Of a DNA stretch of 64,000 nucleotides, positions 1 to 7,802 are shown piece after piece (within the stretch, counting starts at the first letter, position 1; each line of letters begins with the position of its first letter). Source of the DNA: Bacteroidales bacterium (GTDB lineage: Bacteria; Bacteroidota; Bacteroidia; Bacteroidales; UBA932). Where the stretch lies: the NCBI GenBank assembly GCA_017549145.1, contig JAFYVM010000053.1, forward strand, positions 1 through 64,000, given 5' to 3'. The notes beneath the pieces were generated by a model, which did no database searches, was not told the DNA's origin, and worked only from the letters and a program-made list of their open reading frames with translations. A program made the position numbers and the translations under genes.

Positions 1-59
1 CCCGTACAAGAAAGGGTAAGAAGAAGACAGTTGCAAACAAGAAGAAGGCTACTAAATAA
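1..59 (+). CDS. rpsM: 30S ribosomal protein S13, C-terminal end (partial)
   Basis: The window opens inside a gene. The frame beginning at base 3 reads RTRKGKKKTVANKKKATK and stops with TAA at 57-59. This is the basic C-terminal tail of ribosomal protein S13, which lies in the head of the small subunit and contacts P-site tRNA. The stop is 10 bases before the preferred rpsK start, and S13-S11-S4-alpha-L17 is the usual bacterial order. Only 18 codons are visible, so the call rests on the tail and on the context. Confidence 0.85.
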   Translation, partial: RTRKGKKKTVANKKKATK

Positions 60-69
60 TTAGATGATT

Positions 70-459
70 ATGGCAAAGAAAACTACATCAACTAAAAAGA
101 GAGTTGTTAAGGTTGAAGCTTATGGCGAGGCTCATATTTCATCAACCTTCAACAACGTTATCGTTACCCTCACTAACAATATCGGTCAGGTTATCAGCTG
201 GTCATCTGCTGGTAAGAGCGGTTTCAGAGGTTCAAAGAAGAATACTCCATATGCAGCTCAGGTTGCAGCAGAGGATGCAGCAAAGACTGCTTACGATCTT
301 GGACTTCGCAAGGTAAAGGCTTATGTTAAGGGTCCTGGTGCTGGACGTGAGTCTGCTATCAGAACTATCCACGGTGCAGGTATCGAGGTTACAGAGATTA
401 TCGACGTTACTCCAATGCCACACAATGGCTGCCGTCCTAAGGGTCGTCGTAAAGTTTAA
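70..459 (+). CDS. rpsK: 30S ribosomal protein S11
   Basis: S11 is a small-subunit platform protein near the mRNA exit and contacts 16S rRNA. The 129-residue product begins [10 protein letters not shown] and carries family hallmarks: FNNVIVTLT near the N-terminus, [19 protein letters not shown] in the middle, and a C-terminal half with [32 protein letters not shown] and a basic tail. An ATG at 64 would add two residues (MI). I prefer 70 because the product then starts MAKK like other Bacteroidota S11 proteins, and because the leader (TTAGATGATT before ATG) mirrors that of rpsD (TTAGATTACT before ATG). It belongs to the rpsM-rpsK-rpsD-rpoA-rplQ operon. Confidence 0.97.
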   Translation: MAKKTTSTKKRVVKVEAYGEAHISSTFNNVIVTLTNNIGQVISWSSAGKSGFRGSKKNTPYAAQVAAEDAAKTAYDLGLRKVKAYVKGPGAGRESAIRTIHGAGIEVTEIIDVTPMPHNGCRPKGRRKV

Positions 460-489
460 TTGTGTAACATTTTAAAGAATTAGATTACT

Positions 490-1092
490 ATGGCAAGATA
501 TACTGGACCAAGTACAAAAATCGCACGTAAGTTCGGCGAGCCTATCTTCGGCGCTGACAAGGATTTCGAGAAGAGAAATTATCCTCCAGGACAGCACGGA
601 CTTGCAAGCAAGCGTAAGAAGAAGTCTGAGTATGGTACTCAGCTTAAGGAGAAGCAGAAAGTTAAGTATGCTTACGGTCTTCTCGAGAGACAGTTCCGTA
701 ACCTTTACGAGAAAGCATCTCGTATGAAGGGACAGAAGGGTGAGAACCTTATCATCCTCCTTGAGTCACGTCTCGACAACATCGTATACCGTTTGGGTAT
801 CGCTCCTACAAGAGCAGCAGCACGTCAGCTCGTTTCTCATGCTCACATCACTCTTAATGGTGTTGTTTGCAACATTCCTTCAGCTCACGTTAAGCCAGGT
901 GATGTTGTAGCAGTTCGCGAGAGATCAAAGAGCCTTGAGGTGATCACTAACAGCGTAGCATCTGCAGCTAAGTACTCTTGGCTTGAGTTCGACGCTAAGG
1001 CTCTTACAGGAAAGTACATCAACACTCCTGTTAGAACAGAGATCCCTGAGACTATCAACGAGCAGCTTATCGTCGAGTTGTACTCTAAGTAA
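490..1092 (+). CDS. rpsD: 30S ribosomal protein S4
   Basis: S4 is a primary 16S rRNA-binding protein that starts assembly of the small subunit body. The 200-residue product begins [20 protein letters not shown] and contains the S4 domain in the region [34 protein letters not shown] (about residues 93-126), the alpha-L fold used for RNA binding. The length is normal for the family. It lies 30 bp after rpsK and 26 bp before rpoA. In many bacteria S4 represses this operon by binding its mRNA, but no such structure is evident here. Confidence 0.97.
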   Translation: MARYTGPSTKIARKFGEPIFGADKDFEKRNYPPGQHGLASKRKKKSEYGTQLKEKQKVKYAYGLLERQFRNLYEKASRMKGQKGENLIILLESRLDNIVYRLGIAPTRAAARQLVSHAHITLNGVVCNIPSAHVKPGDVVAVRERSKSLEVITNSVASAAKYSWLEFDAKALTGKYINTPVRTEIPETINEQLIVELYSK

Positions 1093-1118
1093 TAATTAAC
1101 ACCTTAACAAGAATTTAT

Positions 1119-2126
1119 ATGGCAATCTTAGCATTTCAGAAACCTGACAAGGTGATAATGCTTGAAGGAACTGAGACAGTAGGTCGTTTTGAGTTCAGAC
1201 CATTGGAGCCTGGCTACGGTCAGACAATCGGTAACTCATTGCGTCGTATCCTTCTCTCATCACTCGAGGGTTTTGCTATCACATCGATCAAGGTTTCTGG
1301 CGTAGATCAGGAGTTCGCTACTATCCCAGGCGTTATCGAGGGTATGCAGGATATCATCCTCAACCTCAAGCAGGTACGCTTCAAGAGAATGGTAGAGACT
1401 GTTGATTCTGAGACAGCAAACATCGTGATCAGCGGCAAACAGGAGTTTACTGCAGAGGAAATCTCAAAGGGATTGTCTTCTTTCAAGGTGCTTAACCCTG
1501 AACTACACATCTGCTCTCTCGAGCCTTCAGTTAAGATCGAAATGACTCTGACTATCGGCAAGGGACGTGGTTTCGTTCCTGCTGATGAGAACAGAGACGC
1601 AGATGCTCCAATCGGAACTATTCCAGTGGATGCAATCTACACTCCGATCAAGAATGTTAACTGGACTGTAGAGAACTGGCGTGTAGAGCAGAAGACCGAC
1701 TACGAAAAGCTCAACCTTGAGATTGTAACAGACGGATCTATCACTCCGAACCTTGCACTTCAGGAGGCTGCTAACATCCTCATCTATCACTTCAAGTTAT
1801 TCACAGACGACAAGAAGCTTTCTCTCGAGAGCGCTATCGAGTCAGAGTCTAAGGAGCTTGATGAGGAGTCACTCCACATGAGACATCTTCTTCTCACTAA
1901 GCTTTCAGACATGGGTCTCTCAGTAAGAGCTTACAACTGTTTGAAGGCTGCAGATATCGACACATTCGCTGACCTCGTTTCTTACTCACGTGCTGAGCTC
2001 ATGAAGTTCAGAAACTTCGGTAGAAAGTCACTCAACGAAATCGATATCCTCGTAGAGAGAATGAAGCTCTCATTCGGAATGGATGTTACAAAGTATAATA
2101 TCGAACCTAAGAAAAAGAACATTTAA
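1119..2126 (+). CDS. rpoA: DNA-directed RNA polymerase subunit alpha
   Basis: The alpha subunit dimerises to nucleate RNA polymerase assembly, and its C-terminal domain contacts upstream promoter DNA and activators. The 335-residue product has the N-terminal assembly domain (residues 1 to about 235, including [20 protein letters not shown]) and a C-terminal domain (about 255-325) with the helix-hairpin-helix-like stretch [19 protein letters not shown] and [13 protein letters not shown]. Length and domain order are ordinary. The gene is followed after two bases by rplQ, so the two are certainly co-transcribed. Confidence 0.98.
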   Translation: MAILAFQKPDKVIMLEGTETVGRFEFRPLEPGYGQTIGNSLRRILLSSLEGFAITSIKVSGVDQEFATIPGVIEGMQDIILNLKQVRFKRMVETVDSETANIVISGKQEFTAEEISKGLSSFKVLNPELHICSLEPSVKIEMTLTIGKGRGFVPADENRDADAPIGTIPVDAIYTPIKNVNWTVENWRVEQKTDYEKLNLEIVTDGSITPNLALQEAANILIYHFKLFTDDKKLSLESAIESESKELDEESLHMRHLLLTKLSDMGLSVRAYNCLKAADIDTFADLVSYSRAELMKFRNFGRKSLNEIDILVERMKLSFGMDVTKYNIEPKKKNI

Positions 2127-2128
2127 GT

Positions 2129-2593
2129 ATGAGGCACAATAAAGCAATCAACCACCTTGGACGTAAGAGTGGTCATCGTAAGGCCCTCCTTGCTAACATG
2201 GCTTGCTCTCTTATCGAGCATAAGAGAATTGAGACTACTGTAGCTAAGGCTAAGGCTCTCAAGATGTATGTTGAACCGCTTATCACAAAGTCTAAGGACG
2301 ATTCAACTCACTCACGTCGTACTGTATTCAGCTACCTCAAGAATAAGTATGCTGTTGCAGAGCTTTTCCGCACTATCGCTCCGAAGATCGCTGATCGTCC
2401 AGGCGGATACACTCGCGTGTTGAAGACTGGTTTCCGTCTTGGTGACGGTGCAGATATGGCTATCATTGAGCTTGTAGACTTCAACGAGGCAGCTCTTGCA
2501 TCTGCAAAGAAGCCAGCTAAGAAGACTACTCGTCGTAGCTCAAAGAAGGCTGTTGAGGCTGCTCCTGCAGCTGAGGCACCTGCAGCAGAGTAA
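2129..2593 (+). CDS. rplQ: 50S ribosomal protein L17
   Basis: L17 is a large-subunit protein near the peptide exit tunnel. The first 116 or so residues are the conserved core ([20 protein letters not shown], then [21 protein letters not shown] and [20 protein letters not shown]). The remaining 35-40 residues are a low-complexity Lys/Ala/Glu tail ([14 protein letters not shown], then alternating Ala, Pro and Glu), an extension typical of Bacteroidota L17. It is the last gene of the ribosomal block and is followed by a clear hairpin terminator at 2633-2670. Confidence 0.97.
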   Translation: MRHNKAINHLGRKSGHRKALLANMACSLIEHKRIETTVAKAKALKMYVEPLITKSKDDSTHSRRTVFSYLKNKYAVAELFRTIAPKIADRPGGYTRVLKTGFRLGDGADMAIIELVDFNEAALASAKKPAKKTTRRSSKKAVEAAPAAEAPAAE

Positions 2594-2632
2594 TTTTCTG
2601 CAGATAGAGCAGCGTAAAGCTGCACACAATAG

Positions 2633-2670
2633 ACTCCGGGTCCGAAAGGATTCCGGAGTTTTTGTTTTTT
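2633..2670 (+). terminator. Rho-independent terminator of the ribosomal operon
   Basis: ACTCCGG (2633-2639) pairs with CCGGAGT (2653-2659) across a 13-base loop and runs straight into a T-rich tract (2659-2670). It lies 40 bases after the rplQ stop and separates the ribosomal operon from the SusCD locus downstream. Confidence 0.85.
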
Positions 2671-2712
2671 GTGGAAATTAGTTACAAAAAGAATAAAAAA
2701 TCGAGAAAATCG

Positions 2713-2745
2713 TTTGTTTTTTCAATTTGGGGGGGGGTAACTTTG
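2713..2745 (+). promoter_or_regulatory. Bacteroidota-type promoter of locus A with a poly-G spacer
   Basis: TTTG at 2713-2716 matches the -33 element and TAACTTTG at 2738-2745 is a perfect TAnnTTTG -7 element. The spacer is 21 bp, within the usual range. It includes nine consecutive G at 2729-2737. The first gene, a BACON lipoprotein, starts 49 bases downstream. The placement, directly after the ribosomal terminator, makes it the likely main promoter for the 2795-14991 gene cluster. Confidence 0.7.
2729..2737 (+). repeat. Nine-G homopolymer tract inside a promoter spacer
   Basis: Nine consecutive G residues lie between the -33 and -7 elements of the locus A promoter. The surrounding sequence is AT-rich. 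Tracts of this kind change length by slipped-strand mispairing in other bacteria. Any change here would alter promoter spacing directly. Confidence 0.85.
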
Positions 2746-2794
2746 TAAGTTACTAATAACGCAAACTATTAACCCAATTATAATTTTTAACCCA

Positions 2795-3145
2795 ATGAAA
2801 CTAAGACTTTTTCTGGCGCTAATGGCTGTTCTTGCCATTACGTTTGTTTCCTGTCAGAAACAGGAGACTTCGACAACTCCGGAAAGTGTAGCCCTCATCA
2901 CTAAACCAGATGCTAAGGGTGAACCTGCAGAGGCCGGCGCTCGTCCTGTTACGATTGCAGCGACTTCTAATTGGAGTGCAGTTTCTGATGTAGATTGGAT
3001 TACAGTAAGCCCTGCTTCTGGCCCTAAGGGTATGCAGGAGGTGATCTTGACCTACACAGAGAACACAAGTGGAGCAAAAAGAGTAGGTTCTGTAACTTTC
3101 ACAGCAGGAACTTATTCGGAGACATTCACTCTCACTCAGAACTAA
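2795..3145 (+). CDS. Small BACON-domain lipoprotein
   Basis: A 116-residue secreted lipoprotein: residues 1-20 form a type II signal peptide ending FVSC, so Cys20 would be lipidated. Residues of about 30-116 form a single BACON-type immunoglobulin-like domain, recognisable from ATSNWSAVSDVDWITVSPASG, the long strand EVILTYTENTSGAKRVGSVTF and the closing FTLTQN. BACON domains in Bacteroidota occur in surface glycan-binding and mucin-associated proteins and usually act as spacers or binding modules. It is the first gene after the promoter and lies 24 bp before susC, so it may be an accessory ligand-binding or anchoring subunit. No catalytic residues are visible. Confidence 0.75.
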   Translation: MKLRLFLALMAVLAITFVSCQKQETSTTPESVALITKPDAKGEPAEAGARPVTIAATSNWSAVSDVDWITVSPASGPKGMQEVILTYTENTSGAKRVGSVTFTAGTYSETFTLTQN

Positions 3146-3169
3146 ACAGTAACACAGCTAACCACAAAA

Positions 3170-6100
3170 ATGATGAAACGATTCAGATTCAAGACAATGA
3201 TGTCGTTGTTTGCTGTCATAGCAATGTTTGCGACATCTCTATCTGTCTATGCACAGGATGTGAAGGAAGTTTCCGCAGCACAAAGAACAGTAACAGGTAA
3301 GGTTGTAGACCAGGATGGCAATCCAGTGATTGGAGCTATGGTTGTTCTTGTTGGTACAACAAACGGTTCTGCTACAAACCTTGATGGAAAATACTCCCTC
3401 ACATTTAAACAGAACAATGCTTCTCTAGAACTTTCAAGCATTGGTTATGAAACAGTAACTATTACCCTTGACGACCATCAGGTTGTTGCTGATGTTGTAA
3501 TGCCAACAGAGGCTGTCAAGCTTGATGACGTTGTTGTGATCGGATATGGTGTACAGAACAAGCGTGACGTCACTACAGCCATCACTTCTATCAAATCAGA
3601 TGAATTCAAGTCACTTCCTACAGCGGATTTCCGTGACGCTATGGCAGCTAAGATGCCGGGTGTACAGGTTCTCACTCTTGGCGGTCAGCCTGACGGTAAC
3701 GTGAGCGTACGCGTACGTGGTATTCAGTCTGCAACTTCAGGAAATGACCCTCTTTATGTTATCGATGGCGTTCCTTGCGATGCACGTGCATTTGCAAATA
3801 TCGATGGATCAGACATTGAGTCTCTCGAGGTTCTTAAGGATGCGTCTGCAGCAGCTATCTACGGTTCACGTGGATCTTGCGGTGTTATCCTCATCACAAC
3901 TAAGCGCGGTAGCTCAGAGAAGCCAGTTGTAAGCTATGACGGACAGTTCAGCCTTTCGCAGGTAGCAAAGAAGATAGATATGCTTAATGCATACGAGTGG
4001 GCTGAGTTGTATGTTGAGGCTAGAAACGGTGCTTACTTGAAGGAGCAGCCTACAGGTTCTATCGGTGACCCTGCTTCTGCACGTAACAGTACATATGCTC
4101 GTATCAAGCCACAGATCCTTGCTTATCTTTATGATGAGACAGGTACTCTTACAGATACAGACTGGCAGGATGCAATCTTCCGTACTGCGCAGACTCACAA
4201 GCACTCAGTGTCAGTTTCTGCCAGAACAAAGAACTACAACTACTATGTAGGTGCAAACTTCCTTCAGAGAGAAGGTACAATCATCGGTTCTGATTTCCAG
4301 CGTTTCGGTGCTAGAATGAACCTCGACGGAAAGAAAAACCGTCTCAAATATGGAATCAGCTTCTCTCCTTCATATTCAAAGACAAACTACGTTGACTCTG
4401 ACGCTCAGTACAATGCTGACGGTGTAATTGCAGCTGCACTTACAACTCCTCCAGTTCACCCTGTATATAACGCAGACGGCAGCTATAACTGGGATATGAT
4501 GGGTCTCTTCAAGAAAGAGGATAACATCGGCGTAGGTGATACTCAGACAAACGTTACCCTCAATGCAGTAGCTCTTGCTACAGAGATTGATGATGTTCGC
4601 GAGAAGATCAACCTCATCGGTAATGCTTATGTTGGTATCGAGCTTTTCGACGGTCTTGAGTACAAACTCTCACTTGGTGGTGACTTCTATTCTTACAACC
4701 GTAACTACTATCGTCCTTCATACATCCCTGACGCAAACGTCAAGAACTTGATCAGTAACAGAGATCAGGACAAGACTCAGGACGGTCTTTCAAGTGTTGG
4801 TATCGTAGCTTCAACTCCGAATGCAACATACAACAGCAACCAGTACTTCCACTGGAATATCTCTAACCAGCTCATGTACAACAAGAAGTTTGGTGATCAC
4901 TCTGTAAACGCAATTGCTGCATATGAGGCAGAAAAGCAGAACATCAAGACTGCAACGATTACAGGTGAAGGTCTTGCTGGTGACGACAAGATCCGTACAA
5001 CAAAGGGTAAGACCCTTTCTGTTGATGACTGTCTTAACAACGAGTATGCATATACATTTGCTTCTTGGCTTGTTCGTGCTCAGTACTCTTACAAGGGTCG
5101 TTATATGGTGTCAGCTTCTATCCGTGGTGATGGTTCTTCAAGATTTGCTCCTAACACACGTTGGGGTTACTTCCCTGCTGCTTCATTCGGATGGCGTATC
5201 AGCGATGAGCCTTTCATGAAGAATGCAACATGGCTAAATGACATGAAGATCAGAGCTTCTGTCGGTCAGACTGGTAATGCTCAGATCGGTAACTCAGAGT
5301 ACCTTGCTCTTTATGGATCTGCAACTCTTGACCTTGGTAACGGCCTTGTAAACCAGGTTTATCCAAACCAGATCGCAAACAATGACCTCGGATGGGAGAA
5401 GAATACTCAGTACAACATCGGAGTTGACGCAACTCTTTGGAACGGTCTCTTGAATGCAACAGTTGACCTTTACTATTCGAAGACAACTGACATGCTCTTT
5501 GACGTGCCTGTATCATCAGTTTCTGGTCTTACATCTTCAAATATGAACATCGGTTCGATGCAGAATAAGGGACTTGAGCTCAATCTTTCTCATCGCAAGC
5601 AGATCGGTGACTTCAGCTATGAGCTAAGCGGAAACTTCTCACTTAACCGTAATAAGGTTCTCAGCCTTGGTGATGAGGATGCTCCTATCATCAAGACTGC
5701 TTCTTACTCAGGTGCTTACTATATCACTCAGGTTGGTCAGCCAGTAGGTTGCTACTATCTTATGGTTCAGGACGGCGTATTCCACAATCAGGAGGAACTC
5801 GAGACTTATCCTCATTTTGATGAGACTCTCGTAGGAGACTTCCGTTTCGTTGATACTGACGGTGACGGTATCCTTGAGAAGGACGATGACCGCCAGATCG
5901 TTGGTAACTATATGCCAGACTTCTATTATGGATTCGGACTCCAGCTCGGATATAAGGGCTTCGACCTCGTTGCTAACTTCCAGGGAGTTTATGGAAATGA
6001 AATCCTTAACCTTGAGCGTCGTTACCTCTGCAACATGGAGGCATCATTCAACATGATGAAGGAGGCTCTCAACCGCTTCCCTTATGGTGAACTCAACCGT

Positions 6101-6406
6101 GCTACACGTAAGTCAACTGGTAACAATGGTGCATGTACATCTACGTTCCACCTTGAGGATGGTTCATACCTCCGTCTCCAGACCCTTTCACTTGGATATA
6201 CATTCCCTAACAGATGGCTCCAGAAGGCTAAGGTTTCTAACCTCCGTCTCTATCTCCAGGGATCTAACCTCTTTACTCTTACCAACTACACAGGATATAA
6301 CCCTGAGGTGAACAAGCGTGCTTCTGACGCTCTTACTCCAGGTGAGGACTACTGTTCATATCCAGTACCACGTACATTCACAGTTGGTCTCAGCTTTAAT
6401 CTTTAA
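3170..6406 (+). CDS. SusC-like TonB-dependent outer-membrane transporter (locus A)
   Basis: This 1078-residue protein is a TonB-linked outer-membrane importer of the SusC/RagA class, which moves ligands delivered by its SusD partner into the periplasm. A signal peptide ends near residue 29 (SVYA/QD). A carboxypeptidase-D-regulatory-like domain follows (about 38-113; GKVVDQDGNPVIGAMVVLVG). Next come the TonB box/plug start DDVVVIGYGVQNK (about 118-130), a plug with VRVRGIQSATSGNDPLYVID and LKDASAAAIYGSRG, and the 22-strand barrel ending in the aromatic-rich TFTVGLSFNL. A DTDGDG acidic loop lies near residue 897. It begins with two Met codons. SusD follows after 19 bp. The substrate cannot be deduced from sequence. 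Confidence 0.95.
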   Translation: MMKRFRFKTMMSLFAVIAMFATSLSVYAQDVKEVSAAQRTVTGKVVDQDGNPVIGAMVVLVGTTNGSATNLDGKYSLTFKQNNASLELSSIGYETVTITLDDHQVVADVVMPTEAVKLDDVVVIGYGVQNKRDVTTAITSIKSDEFKSLPTADFRDAMAAKMPGVQVLTLGGQPDGNVSVRVRGIQSATSGNDPLYVIDGVPCDARAFANIDGSDIESLEVLKDASAAAIYGSRGSCGVILITTKRGSSEKPVVSYDGQFSLSQVAKKIDMLNAYEWAELYVEARNGAYLKEQPTGSIGDPASARNSTYARIKPQILAYLYDETGTLTDTDWQDAIFRTAQTHKHSVSVSARTKNYNYYVGANFLQREGTIIGSDFQRFGARMNLDGKKNRLKYGISFSPSYSKTNYVDSDAQYNADGVIAAALTTPPVHPVYNADGSYNWDMMGLFKKEDNIGVGDTQTNVTLNAVALATEIDDVREKINLIGNAYVGIELFDGLEYKLSLGGDFYSYNRNYYRPSYIPDANVKNLISNRDQDKTQDGLSSVGIVASTPNATYNSNQYFHWNISNQLMYNKKFGDHSVNAIAAYEAEKQNIKTATITGEGLAGDDKIRTTKGKTLSVDDCLNNEYAYTFASWLVRAQYSYKGRYMVSASIRGDGSSRFAPNTRWGYFPAASFGWRISDEPFMKNATWLNDMKIRASVGQTGNAQIGNSEYLALYGSATLDLGNGLVNQVYPNQIANNDLGWEKNTQYNIGVDATLWNGLLNATVDLYYSKTTDMLFDVPVSSVSGLTSSNMNIGSMQNKGLELNLSHRKQIGDFSYELSGNFSLNRNKVLSLGDEDAPIIKTASYSGAYYITQVGQPVGCYYLMVQDGVFHNQEELETYPHFDETLVGDFRFVDTDGDGILEKDDDRQIVGNYMPDFYYGFGLQLGYKGFDLVANFQGVYGNEILNLERRYLCNMEASFNMMKEALNRFPYGELNRATRKSTGNNGACTSTFHLEDGSYLRLQTLSLGYTFPNRWLQKAKVSNLRLYLQGSNLFTLTNYTGYNPEVNKRASDALTPGEDYCSYPVPRTFTVGLSFNL

Positions 6407-6411
6407 TATAT

Positions 6412-6418
6412 AGGAGGT
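6412..6418 (+). promoter_or_regulatory. Strong Shine-Dalgarno sequence before susD (locus A)
   Basis: AGGAGGT lies seven bases before the ATG at 6426, in an otherwise A/T-only context. It is fully complementary to the canonical anti-Shine-Dalgarno sequence. Bacteroidota genes generally lack such sites, and most other starts in this window have only A/T-rich leaders, so this one stands out. Confidence 0.75.
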
Positions 6419-6425
6419 AATATAT

Positions 6426-7790
6426 ATGAAACTAAAATCAATAATTGCGTTGGCGGTTCTTTCATTTGGACTTATCTCTTGTACTGAGAAGTTCTTTGAG
6501 CAGTACCCAAGCAACAGTATAACAGAAGGTAACTTCTATCAGACTGAGAGCGATTTCAATCAGGGCGTTTATGCATGTTACGCTAAATTGAAGACTCAGT
6601 CAGGTTTCCATATCACAGAGCTTGCACACCGTTCAGACGAGTGTATCCTCAGATCAATGGCGGTTTCTACACAGGACCGTTATGACATCGGACATTTTGC
6701 TGAGAATTCCAGCAATGCTATCATGAAAAATATCTGGGACGCATGGTACAATGGTATCTATCGTTGTAATGATGTTCTTGACCACATGCCAGCAGAAGTT
6801 GAGGGTAAGATGGCACAGTACAAGGCTGAGGCTCTTTTCCTTCGTTCATGGTGGTACTTCAATCTCTACAGATGCTTCGGCGGAGTTCCAATCGCGACTA
6901 AGGTTGAGACACCTGCTGATTCAAAGTTGATCCCTCGTTGTACTGAGGAGCAGATGTATCAGCGTCTTGTTGAGGATCTCACTTATGCTGCAGCTAATCT
7001 TCCTGCAACAAGAAGCGCAGAGGTTGCACGTGTTACTACAATTGCAGCTCAGGCTCTTCTCGGAAAGGTTTATCTTACATTCGGTAAGTATGCTGAGGCT
7101 GAGGCTATTCTTGCAGAAGCAATGAAGGATACTAACTACGGTCTTATGACGACTACAGCTGATGCATTTGACATCGCTAACAAGGGTGCTAAGAACAAGG
7201 AGTTTATCTTTATTCTTTACTATAACAAGAGCAATGATAATGGTCACGGATATTGGTATAGCGCCAGCACTTCTGTAAAGGAGGATATCCAGAACCCAAC
7301 AGCTGAGTTCAAGGCTATCTATGATCAGGCAAAGGATAACCGTTTCACTCTTATTGACGACTATGTAAAGATCTCAGGATCTGTTTATGCAATGAAGAAG
7401 TGGAATGATACATACGATGCTACATACACTGACCAGGTTGGTAATGACTACCCACACTTGCGTTATGCTGATGTAGTGCTTATGTATGCTGAGGCTCTTG
7501 CACAACAGGGTAGAGTTTCAGATGCTTGCACTTATCTCAACAAGACAAGACAGAGAGCAGGACTTGAGGCTTACACAACTTCTGACAAGGCAGCATTTAT
7601 CAGAGAGCTTGCTGCAGAGCGTGGTCGTGAATTCGCTCTTGAGGGACAGCGTTGGTTTGACCTTGTTCGTCTCGGACTTGCTGAGGAGATTCTTGGTGCA
7701 GACCAGAACCACCTTGTATTCCCTATTCCTAATGCCCAGATCGAGATTGTTAACGACAATAGCATCCTCTGGCAGAACCCTGGTTTCTAA
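6426..7790 (+). CDS. SusD/RagB-family outer-membrane lipoprotein (locus A)
   Basis: This 454-residue lipoprotein is the surface ligand-binding lid that pairs with the upstream SusC. The lipobox is LISC (residues 16-19). The N-terminal SusD-like region (EQYPSNSITEGNFYQTESDF) is followed by the TPR-helix core (AEALFLRSWWYFNLYRCFGGVP). The C-terminal family signature ELAAERGREFALEGQRWFDL is present, with the usual end FPIPNAQIEI...WQNPGF. It is somewhat shorter than many SusD proteins (about 500-550 residues). The start is fixed by the strong ribosome binding site at 6412-6418. Confidence 0.95.
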   Translation: MKLKSIIALAVLSFGLISCTEKFFEQYPSNSITEGNFYQTESDFNQGVYACYAKLKTQSGFHITELAHRSDECILRSMAVSTQDRYDIGHFAENSSNAIMKNIWDAWYNGIYRCNDVLDHMPAEVEGKMAQYKAEALFLRSWWYFNLYRCFGGVPIATKVETPADSKLIPRCTEEQMYQRLVEDLTYAAANLPATRSAEVARVTTIAAQALLGKVYLTFGKYAEAEAILAEAMKDTNYGLMTTTADAFDIANKGAKNKEFIFILYYNKSNDNGHGYWYSASTSVKEDIQNPTAEFKAIYDQAKDNRFTLIDDYVKISGSVYAMKKWNDTYDATYTDQVGNDYPHLRYADVVLMYAEALAQQGRVSDACTYLNKTRQRAGLEAYTTSDKAAFIRELAAERGREFALEGQRWFDLVRLGLAEEILGADQNHLVFPIPNAQIEIVNDNSILWQNPGF

Positions 7791-7802
7791 AATTGATATA
7801 CA

